Part shown: positions 53,530 through 60,727 of the stretch, piece by piece
Numbering within the stretch: the stretch's first letter is position 1
Layout of the letters: every line of letters begins with the position of its first letter
Assembly: GCA_030426385.1 (NCBI GenBank)
Contig: JAUHYI010000007.1
Span: 1-64,000, forward strand
Reading direction: 5' to 3'
DNA length: 64,000 nucleotides
Origin: Phycisphaerae bacterium
GTDB lineage: Bacteria > Planctomycetota > Phycisphaerae > Phycisphaerales > Phycisphaeraceae
Made by a program: the position numbers and the translations under genes
The notes under the pieces: generated by a model
The model's input: only the letters and a program-made list of their open reading frames with translations
What the model was told of the DNA's origin: nothing
The model's database searches: none

Positions 53530-54537
53530 TCAGCCACGTTGACGACGGGTGGCCGTCAGACCCAACGCACCCATGGCCATCATGCCAAGCGTCGCGGTCA
53601 GGGGTTCGGGAATCACACCGAAGCCAGGAATGATGAATTCGTAGATGCCGTCATACGATTCGGTCGGGTCGAAAGCCACCAGGCCTGAGGGATCAGCCTC
53701 AAAGCCATACAGAAAGTATTCCTGACCATCAATGGTCACAATCACCACTTCGCTGAACTGGAACGGATCAGCGACATCACCACTGGCCTGCAAGCTGTCA
53801 AACAAGTTCGTCAGCGTGCCGGTAGGGATCAAAGGATTGGATGCTTCCAATGCCCCGAGTGTCTGACGCACTTCAGGTGACATGTCGTAGTTCGCAGCCA
53901 ACCCGACGCGGACTTCACCGTTGTCGTGCTCATTGATGTAAGCGACGTTGGGGTCGGACAAGCGAGCGAAACCGCCACCGTCACGGAAGTTTTCGTACAG
54001 GGTCTGCTTGGCGATTGGTTGCAAGGGAGCAGGCAAAGCGGCAATCACCGCGTCGAGGTTGGTGTTGTTGGAAAAATCCTGGAACCAGAAGTTCGCACGG
54101 TTCGCAGCACCGTAGCTGTTGTCATGCCCACCACCGGTCTGGAACCAGTCGTTACCGTTGAGGCTGCGAGCTTGCACTGCACCACGAGGCAGATTGCCTG
54201 AGAGCACGGTTGGGGTTTGAGTCTGGAACGCGCCGCCGACGTTGGGGTTGGCGTAGGTGCCTGATTCGCTGTCAGCGAACAGTTCGACGTGACCGCCGGG
54301 TGCGGCTTTGTTGCCACCCATGACATCCTGAACGGTGCCAGCCATGGTTGGTGTCAACACGCCGGGCGACAGTTCAGCCTGAACGATGTAGTCGATGCCG
54401 GGTGTCAGAGGAACGACACCACGTGTGCCGGAGACGGTGGTGCCACTGATGCCGGTGACGGCCATGGCTGAGGTTGCTGGCAAGGCCAACAGGGCTGCCG
54501 CAGCGGCGGCGGTGAGGGTACGGTGCATAAGTTTCAT
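53530..54537 (-). CDS. PEP-CTERM secreted protein, unknown function
   Basis: A 335-residue secreted protein. Signal peptide (RTLTAAAAAALLALPATSAMA), then a Gly/Asn-rich beta-type body (NDWFQTGGGHDNSYG, ANFWFQDFSNNTNLDAV), and a C-terminal VIPEPLTATLGMMAMGALGL tail ending TRRQRG, the exosortase sorting signal. No catalytic motif is recognised. ATG 54537 is preceded by GGGAGA. Followed by a clear terminator (53452-53484). The next gene upstream is another PEP-CTERM protein, but they are separated by a hairpin, so likely separate units. Confidence 0.8.
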   Translation of the reverse strand: MKLMHRTLTAAAAAALLALPATSAMAVTGISGTTVSGTRGVVPLTPGIDYIVQAELSPGVLTPTMAGTVQDVMGGNKAAPGGHVELFADSESGTYANPNVGGAFQTQTPTVLSGNLPRGAVQARSLNGNDWFQTGGGHDNSYGAANRANFWFQDFSNNTNLDAVIAALPAPLQPIAKQTLYENFRDGGGFARLSDPNVAYINEHDNGEVRVGLAANYDMSPEVRQTLGALEASNPLIPTGTLTNLFDSLQASGDVADPFQFSEVVIVTIDGQEYFLYGFEADPSGLVAFDPTESYDGIYEFIIPGFGVIPEPLTATLGMMAMGALGLTATRRQRG

Positions 54538-54763
54538 GGAATCTCTCCCTTTCGGATATAAAAAGTACGTATGAGTACGTGGGTTGATCAGATAAATAAA
54601 ATCACAGCGTTTCGTGACATTTCGTGACATTTCGTGGCGTTACATAGCGCTGCTTGATGTTGCCAAACTCCACAACAGCAAGGTTATGGGAACATAACGC
54701 GGCACTGAGTTTACCAAAGTGACCGTAGGCTGCCTAGTGGTTTTTATGAGCGCAGCGCAAGAA

Positions 54764-54799
54764 ATCGCCCCGCGTGACCTGGATTTCACGCGGGGCGAT
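54764..54799 (-). terminator. Probable terminator of the PEP-CTERM gene at 54838
   Basis: A 14-bp perfect stem (ATCGCCCCGCGTGA and its complement) with an 8-base loop, followed on the minus strand by TTTCTTGCG. The T-run is weak but the stem is strong and lies 39 bp past the stop codon. Confidence 0.7.
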
Positions 54800-54837
54800 C
54801 GTAATTGCTTGAATTTGCTACTGTTAAGCTGTTCCGA

Positions 54838-56019
54838 TTATGACGCGCGTCTCTGTCGGCCGACAATTAAAAATAATCCTGTTGCCAGAAAAATCGCTGC
54901 CGCAGGCTCAGGAATCACCACATTGGCCGCCAAACGCAACGGAATCACCTCACGGAACCCAATAGGGCCGATGCCGCTGAATTCGATGCGCAAGGACTGG
55001 GTCACCACCGGCTGATCGAAATGGATGGGCAAGATTTCACCACCATCGTTACCGCCGCCTGTCATAGTGAAGCTCGCGATGGCCACGCCGTTGTCATCTT
55101 TGATCAATCCGATGATCGTCATGTCGCGCCAATTGCTCAGCACCAGTCCGGTGAGCGGCTCGGATTGCGAAAATTCGATTTCCATAAATCGATCGGAAGC
55201 CGGATTGTCCACGCGCCAACCGCCGGTCAAGGTGGCCTGATCGCCCAACCCACCACTACGATCGGTCAAGCCCGCGAGTGTGCCAAATGTTGAACCCGTC
55301 GCGGGCGCGCTGCCAGCAGCGCCGACCACGGGAATCGGCGTGAGCCGATCAGGCAAGAGCATGACCTCATTGAAATCGGCATAGCGCGTGCCGCCTTGAT
55401 TGGCGAAAGTCACCATCGTTTGATCGACGCGAAAACCGATGGCGTTGTTGACCACACTACTTAATGTGGTGACTTGATAAGGATGCGTGCCAGGCGTGCC
55501 CGGGCCGGACTGAGTAAGCATCGGCCCGCCGGACTGTTGGTTCAGGTTAAGCGTGTAGTCGGAACTGGTGCCGTAGTTCTGGGTGTATTGCGCAGTGATG
55601 ACGGTGCCAACGTCAAACGATTGAGGTGCGATGGCTTGCATGAATGCGCTAAATGCGTTGCCCTGCACACGAGCGGCGCCAAAGCTGACCTGCGAATCGC
55701 GGCGCGACACTAGATTTTTAACGGGCAAACCTTCAACAAGTCCGAACCCAAAACCGTTGAAGCCGAAGTTAATCAACGATGGCTCAGAACCTGTGGTGAC
55801 GCCATCGCCGTCGGGATCAAACGGATTGGGATAAAAACTCGCATTGACGCCGTTGAGCCCGATGATGGTTCCCGCCGACGCATCGGACGCGTGGCCTGGC
55901 ATGAAACCCATCACGACCATGAACGCCGCGACCGCCGTCATCACACGAGGCCACTGGCGTCCCGAACCGGCCAAACGAACCGAGCGCACGGAGCGCTTTT
56001 TGAAACCTAATACTTGCAT
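54838..56019 (-). CDS. PEP-CTERM secreted protein, unknown function
   Basis: A 393-residue secreted protein. Long signal region with basic KKRSVRSVRLAGSGRQWPR then VMTAVAAFMVVMGFMPG, a beta-rich body (FNGFGFGLVEG, TAQYTQNYGTSSDYTLNLNQ) with a segment ending FMEIEFSQSEPLTGLVLSNW, and the PEP-CTERM tail VVIPEPAAAIFLATGLFLIV with GRQRR. The start ATG 56019 is preceded by GGAGGAGA. No enzymatic motif; surface or matrix role inferred from the sorting tail. Divergent from the DUF481 gene at 56480. Confidence 0.82.
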   Translation of the reverse strand: MQVLGFKKRSVRSVRLAGSGRQWPRVMTAVAAFMVVMGFMPGHASDASAGTIIGLNGVNASFYPNPFDPDGDGVTTGSEPSLINFGFNGFGFGLVEGLPVKNLVSRRDSQVSFGAARVQGNAFSAFMQAIAPQSFDVGTVITAQYTQNYGTSSDYTLNLNQQSGGPMLTQSGPGTPGTHPYQVTTLSSVVNNAIGFRVDQTMVTFANQGGTRYADFNEVMLLPDRLTPIPVVGAAGSAPATGSTFGTLAGLTDRSGGLGDQATLTGGWRVDNPASDRFMEIEFSQSEPLTGLVLSNWRDMTIIGLIKDDNGVAIASFTMTGGGNDGGEILPIHFDQPVVTQSLRIEFSGIGPIGFREVIPLRLAANVVIPEPAAAIFLATGLFLIVGRQRRAS

Positions 56020-56218
56020 GACTTTCTCCTCCTGATTCCCAGACCTGACCCACAGCTTAAACGGTTCTGTGCCCGGGTGCGATTGCACGCTATGCACAGA
56101 ATCAGCCACCCCACACATCGACCGGTAATCCAAGCTGCTTGGGATATAACCCGCAAACGGACGCAAAATTCCGGTTATCGGCGATGTTTAACAGCCTAGC
56201 AATATACGTCAAAAACGC

Positions 56219-56251
56219 TATAATCCCACGCCCGTTGTCGTTGCAACGACA
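56219..56251 (+). promoter_or_regulatory. -10 box and 16-bp palindrome upstream of the DUF481 gene
   Basis: A perfect TATAAT (56219-56224) is followed 11 bases later by the perfect palindrome TGTCGTTGCAACGACA (56236-56251), placed across the expected start of transcription. No clear -35 box is seen. The remaining leader to ATG 56480 is about 230 nt with several short complementary segments (for example GGTTCGGTTTTTCCGAGTC near 56337) and no gene. Confidence 0.55.
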
Positions 56252-56479
56252 GTCGTTCAAATCCAAAAAAATGAATCCGTCTCAAGGGAACTAGCGAAAC
56301 TTCTTCCCAGATCACGCGATCCATCGACGCCGGGAGGTTCGGTTTTTCCGAGTCTACTTTCGGGTCTACGAGCTGGGTTTGAATCTGTCACGCAACGTCA
56401 TTCACCGCCGACACGCTCTGCGAGCCTCGGCACAACAAAACGTTTAGGTACCACGGTTCGTACACAAGGCCAACGCAAC

Positions 56480-57487
56480 ATGCTTAATCATTTCATCACT
56501 CGTTTTTTCAACACATCCAACACGTCCGCCACACTCGCTGCAGCGCTGGCATTGGGCGCCATCACGCACAGCGGTCAACCGCTCCATGCCCAAGACGCCG
56601 CTCCCGCAGCCACCAAAATCCAACTGATCGACGGCGACATCCTCACCGGCGAAGTCGTGGCCGAGGATGGCACAACCACCACCATCAAACATCCCACGCT
56701 CGGCAACATCACCGTCAGCAATGACAAGATCGCATCATCAGCCGCATCATCGGCCGATAGCGCTGAGAGTGACGCTCAAGCCGAGACGGCCGAAATGGTG
56801 CAAGAAATTCCCGCAGAGCCTGCGTCATTGTTCCCCGGCTGGGATTCCAATCTGGCCGCGGGCGTCAGTGGTAGCGACGGCAATTCGCAGACGTTCGGCA
56901 TGAATGCCAAGTTCACCACCAAACGCGAAACCGAAAAAAATCGCACCGCCATCGACGCGGCCTATTTCTATGAGTCCGACGATTCCTCGAGCACGAAAAA
57001 CCAAGCCACCGCAGGCATCCTGCATGACTGGCTCATCCCTGAATCCAAATGGTTTTATTGGATGGAAGGTCGCATCGACTGGGACCAGTTCCAGTCATGG
57101 GACTACCGAGCCAACGTCGGCGGCGGTCTGGGTTACAACCTGATTGAAGAGGACGACCTTTCAGTCAACCTCCGCGGTGGTATTGGATTCAGCAAGGAAT
57201 GGGGTTCGATGGATGACGACTGGAAACCCGAAGGCATCCTCGGCGCTGACGCCGATTGGAAAATCGCCGACAACCAGAGCCTGATTGCCAGCACGCGCAT
57301 CTATCCCGATCTGGAAGATGGTGGCGAATTCCGCACCCGCTCCACCGTCGAATGGAAGATCGCACTCGACAAAGCCAAGGGCCTCAACCTGAACTTCGGC
57401 ATCGTCCATGAGTACGAATCCGTCGTCGATCCCGGCTCAAAGAAAAGCGACCTGACCTACTACGGCGCACTGTCAGTTGATTTTTGA
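56480..57487 (+). CDS. DUF481-family outer-membrane protein
   Basis: A 335-residue protein: signal peptide ending LHAQDA, an N-terminal small beta domain (IQLIDGDILTGEVVAEDGTT) of the type that precedes DUF481, an acidic Ala/Ser linker, then the DUF481 region with WDSNLAAGVSGSDGNSQTFG, DWLIPESKWFYWMEGR and VGGGLGYNLIEEDDLSVNLR, ending in an aromatic residue (SVDF) as beta-barrel proteins do. DUF481 proteins are predicted outer-membrane barrels of unknown function, with some induced in salt or acid stress. Preceded by a long leader with a palindrome. Confidence 0.82.
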   Translation: MLNHFITRFFNTSNTSATLAAALALGAITHSGQPLHAQDAAPAATKIQLIDGDILTGEVVAEDGTTTTIKHPTLGNITVSNDKIASSAASSADSAESDAQAETAEMVQEIPAEPASLFPGWDSNLAAGVSGSDGNSQTFGMNAKFTTKRETEKNRTAIDAAYFYESDDSSSTKNQATAGILHDWLIPESKWFYWMEGRIDWDQFQSWDYRANVGGGLGYNLIEEDDLSVNLRGGIGFSKEWGSMDDDWKPEGILGADADWKIADNQSLIASTRIYPDLEDGGEFRTRSTVEWKIALDKAKGLNLNFGIVHEYESVVDPGSKKSDLTYYGALSVDF

Positions 57488-57530
57488 TCTGTAAAAACCA
57501 CCGACACGGCACCACAAAAACAGGCAAGCG

Positions 57531-57651
57531 TTCCACAGATTACACAGATTATTTTCGGAAGCATGTAAGAGCAGAAGCAGAAAAATTCCACGCGACCATC
57601 GCATGTTATTTCTGATTTTCTCATCAGTGCCATCAGTGAAATCTGTGGACA
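57531..57651. repeat. CCACAGATTACACAGATT inverted repeat
   Basis: CCACAGATTACACAGATT and AAATCTGTGG face each other across about 90 bp downstream of the DUF481 gene. The same ACAGATT family recurs at 63664-63694 and inverted at 63891-63924. Confidence 0.7.
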
Positions 57652-57703
57652 AAAAAACAAAGTTTCCTGTGCCGACATTTTTGAACGTTTTTGCCGTTAG
57701 TAT

Positions 57704-58552
57704 TTGCACGTGGCCATCGATCAAACCAATCCTGTGATTCGCGTGCGTGATCTGTGTGTGACACGGCATGACACGCCGATCCTGCGCGGGGTTAGCTGTG
57801 ACATTCAGCCCGGCGTGGCGACGGCAATCCTCGGGCCCAACGGCTGTGGCAAAACCACATTCACGCGCACACTGACCGGCCAATCGTTTATCACCTCCGG
57901 CCACGTCGAAGTGCTCGGTCAAACCATCGGGCAAACCGATGTCCGCGCCTTGCGCCGACGCGTTGGCATCGTCAATCCCACACTCGACGAAACCGGGTCC
58001 GGCGGTGGTGCCACCGTGGACGGCGAACTGTCTGCCATTGATGCGGTGTGCACCGGCTATTTCGCCACCGTCGGATTGTACGACCGACCAACCGCCGACC
58101 AACGCGATCGCGCAGCCATGCTCCTGGATCAGGTCGGCCTATCCCATCGCATCGATCATCGCATCGATACCCTGTCGACCGGCGAGCGACGACGCTGCCT
58201 CATCGCACGGGCATTGGTGCATTTGCCTGAGCTGTTGATTCTGGACGAACCAACCGCGGGACTGGACATCGCCGGCCGCGAACAGGTGTTGGCCACCATC
58301 CACCTCATCCTGCAAAATCCAACGCCGCCGGCCGTGCTGTTTATCACGCATCATGTCGAGGAATTGCCGCCCAACACCGACCAGGTCCTACTGATGCGCG
58401 ATGGCCAATTCATCGCCGCGGGCACGCCGGATCAGGTCATCACGCCCGAATCACTGACGCAAACCTTTGACTGCAAGGTCTACGTCAAAAAAGTTCGTGG
58501 CCGATTCTGGTTAGAAGTCCTGCCCGAAGCGTGGCTCGATTTGTTGCGGTAA
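57704..58552 (+). CDS. ABC transporter ATP-binding protein
   Basis: A 282-residue ATPase with Walker [10 protein letters not shown] (residues 44-52), signature LSTGERRR, Walker [13 protein letters not shown] and the H-loop His in LFITHHVEE. The layout fits the ABCA/Fe-metal type ([20 protein letters not shown] start). The cytoplasmic partner permease is absent, so substrate and direction of transport are unknown. The start is not clear: a TTG or GTG near 57704-57711 would begin the protein. The next gene is purE, 164 bp downstream on the same strand. Confidence 0.85.
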   Translation: MHVAIDQTNPVIRVRDLCVTRHDTPILRGVSCDIQPGVATAILGPNGCGKTTFTRTLTGQSFITSGHVEVLGQTIGQTDVRALRRRVGIVNPTLDETGSGGGATVDGELSAIDAVCTGYFATVGLYDRPTADQRDRAAMLLDQVGLSHRIDHRIDTLSTGERRRCLIARALVHLPELLILDEPTAGLDIAGREQVLATIHLILQNPTPPAVLFITHHVEELPPNTDQVLLMRDGQFIAAGTPDQVITPESLTQTFDCKVYVKKVRGRFWLEVLPEAWLDLLR

Positions 58553-58716
58553 TCCTCGTTGTGCGGCCCCATCGCGAGCCTGTTTTACCCTGTCCCAGCA
58601 TTCTCACGCGCAGCCATTTTTATTTCGAGTTTCATTTTTTGCCTGCCGGTTCCGGAATTCTCCGTAATTTTTTTATCCCGGTTTGCCGTCCGCGTCGAAT
58701 CGTCGATAATCACTGC

Positions 58717-59232
58717 ATGTCATCGCCAGCCAATCATTCAACTCAACCGCTCGTCGGCATCATCATGGGTTCCACCAGCGATAAGCCGACCATGCAACAC
58801 GCCGCCGACGCGCTCGACCAGCTAGGCGTTGCTTATGAAATGAAAGTCGTCTCGGCCCATCGCACGCCGGATTGGCTCTTTGAATATGCCGACACCGCTG
58901 AAGCACGCGGCCTGCGCGTCATCATCGCCGGAGCCGGTGGCGCGGCACACCTACCGGGTATGGCCGCGAGCAAAACCGTCTTGCCTGTGCTGGGCGTACC
59001 CGTGCAAAGCAAAGCGCTTTCCGGCATGGATTCGTTACTCTCCATCGCACAAATGCCCGGCGGGATTCCCGTGGGCACATTGGCCATCGGTAACCCCGGG
59101 GCGAAAAACGCAGGCCTACTCGCTGCCGCGATACTGGCCACATCCGACGACGCACTGCGTCAACGTCTTCACGATTACCGCAAGCAACAAACCCAATCCG
59201 TTTTGGATCAATGCGATTTGTCCGCCGATTAA
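58717..59232 (+). CDS. purE: N5-carboxyaminoimidazole ribonucleotide mutase
   Basis: A 171-residue PurE that converts N5-CAIR to CAIR in purine synthesis. Blocks [35 protein letters not shown] and [14 protein letters not shown], with the catalytic His in the SAHRTP motif, are all present, and [17 protein letters not shown] is the C-terminal interface helix. ATG 58717 starts the conserved part. Followed after 83 bp by purK in the same direction, an expected pair because PurK makes the substrate of this enzyme. Confidence 0.96.
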   Translation: MSSPANHSTQPLVGIIMGSTSDKPTMQHAADALDQLGVAYEMKVVSAHRTPDWLFEYADTAEARGLRVIIAGAGGAAHLPGMAASKTVLPVLGVPVQSKALSGMDSLLSIAQMPGGIPVGTLAIGNPGAKNAGLLAAAILATSDDALRQRLHDYRKQQTQSVLDQCDLSAD

Positions 59233-59315
59233 CGGGCCGAATTACGGATTGAGGAACGAACCATGTTGGCAACACACGAATACCTGCACACCAAAAATCT
59301 AAACAAGGCGCAACG

Positions 59316-60494
59316 ATGGTTTTGAATCCCGGTTCCACCATCGGCGTGTTAGGCGGCGGCCAACTCGGTCGCATGTTGGCGATCGCCGCGCGACGCATGG
59401 GCTATCGCATTCACGTGCTCGATCCGGTCGAGGATTGTCCCACCGCTCACGTCGCCGATCTCCAGGTCACCGCGCACTACGATGACATCGATGCCGTCAA
59501 GCAATTTGCTCAGCATGTCGATGTCATCACGTTTGAATTTGAAAACGTACCGGCTGAATCCTTGAACGCCATCGCCGCGATCCATCCGATCCTGCCATCA
59601 CCGGAGGTATTGCATACCTGTCGCCATCGTGTGCGCGAAAAACAATTTCTCGATAGCAACGGCATTCCCGTCGCCCCCTTTCATGTGTGCCAAAGCGCAG
59701 ACGATGTGGCCGCCGGTTTAGAAAAACTCGGCGCACCAGCGATTTTAAAATCCGCAGAATTCGGCTACGACGGCAAGGGCCAAATCCGCATCGATACCCC
59801 TGATGCCGAGGCCGCCACCCACGCGTGGCAAACCATTGATGCCCCGCTGTGCGTGTTGGAAAAATTTGTGCGTTTTTCCCGGGAAATATCCGTCGTTTGT
59901 GCCCGCACCACCACCGGCGAATTCGCCGCCTACCCGCCGGGCCAGAACGATCACGCCAACCACATTCTCGACATCACCACCGTCCCCGCGCAATTGCCTG
60001 ACCACGTCACGCAACAAGCAATCGAACTGGCTCATCACATCGCCGACGCCATCGGACTTGTCGGCGTGTTGGCTGTCGAAATGTTTTTACTCGACGACAA
60101 CCAACTGATCATCAACGAGCTGGCCCCACGCCCGCATAACAGTGGCCACTACACATTCGATGCCTGCGTCACTTGTCAGTTCGAACAACAACTCCGCGCC
60201 ATCTGCGGCCTGCCTCTGGGTGATCCATCCCTGTTACGCCCCGCCGCCGCGATGGCCAATCTGCTCGGCGATCTGTGGCCCCCCACACACTCCCACTCGC
60301 CCAGCACAACCCATAACGCCACCGATCCTAACTGGCCCGCCATGCTTGCCCATCACGATGTCAAGCTCCATCTATACGGCAAGCAAAGCGCTAAGCCAGG
60401 CCGAAAAATGGGACACCTCACCACCATGGCCGACACCCCCGAATCCGCTCAACAAAAAGTCATCGCTGCGCGTGATGCGCTGAAAAATATTTAA
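59316..60494 (+). CDS. purK: N5-carboxyaminoimidazole ribonucleotide synthase
   Basis: A 392-residue ATP-grasp enzyme that carboxylates AIR with ATP and bicarbonate to N5-CAIR. Typical blocks: TIGVLGGGQLGRMLAIAARR, AILKSAEFGYDGKGQIRI, VLAVEMFLLDDNQLIINELA with PRPHNSGH, and LHLYGKQSAKPGRKMGH. The stretch between MANLLGDLW and ANDPNW-equivalent carries about ten extra residues (THSHSPSTTHN) encoded by a C-rich CACAC-type tract near 60280-60320. Functionally coupled to purE upstream. Confidence 0.96.
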   Translation: MVLNPGSTIGVLGGGQLGRMLAIAARRMGYRIHVLDPVEDCPTAHVADLQVTAHYDDIDAVKQFAQHVDVITFEFENVPAESLNAIAAIHPILPSPEVLHTCRHRVREKQFLDSNGIPVAPFHVCQSADDVAAGLEKLGAPAILKSAEFGYDGKGQIRIDTPDAEAATHAWQTIDAPLCVLEKFVRFSREISVVCARTTTGEFAAYPPGQNDHANHILDITTVPAQLPDHVTQQAIELAHHIADAIGLVGVLAVEMFLLDDNQLIINELAPRPHNSGHYTFDACVTCQFEQQLRAICGLPLGDPSLLRPAAAMANLLGDLWPPTHSHSPSTTHNATDPNWPAMLAHHDVKLHLYGKQSAKPGRKMGHLTTMADTPESAQQKVIAARDALKNI

Positions 60495-60710
60495 CCGCAG
60501 ATGGACGCGGATAAACGCAGATGAGACAATTTTTACGAGGAATTCAGGAATACAGGAATACAGGAATATTCACAACAATGAATTCCACAATATTCCCGTG
60601 ATTCAAAATACCATTGTTTTCAGATATTTTGAATTCCTGCGTTCCTGAATTCCTCGTTAAAAATGTCTGCTGTTTTATCCGCGTTTATCCGCGTCCATCT
60701 GCGGCTATAA
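60493..60710. repeat. ~218-bp inverted-repeat element (MITE-like)
   Basis: The arm 60493-60557 (CCGCAGATGGACGCGGATAA, then GAGGAATTCAGGAAT) is matched by an imperfect inverted arm at about 60631-60708 (AGGAATTCAGGAACG, ATAAACGCGGATAAAACAGC read in reverse). It fills the gap between purK and copA. The CGCGGATAAACGCAGATG motif is of a type found dispersed in many bacterial genomes. Confidence 0.85.
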
Positions 60711-60727
60711 AACAGCACCAAAATTAT

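Noticed and set aside
53530-56019. Single operon of the two PEP-CTERM genes
   Set aside because: A strong hairpin (54764-54799) and a 300-bp gap separate them, so separate transcription is more likely.
56230-56300. tRNA-like T-loop (GTTCAAATCC)
   Set aside because: No acceptor stem, D-loop or anticodon arm fits around it.
60493-60710. Insertion sequence
   Set aside because: Inverted arms but no transposase reading frame inside; at most a non-autonomous element.
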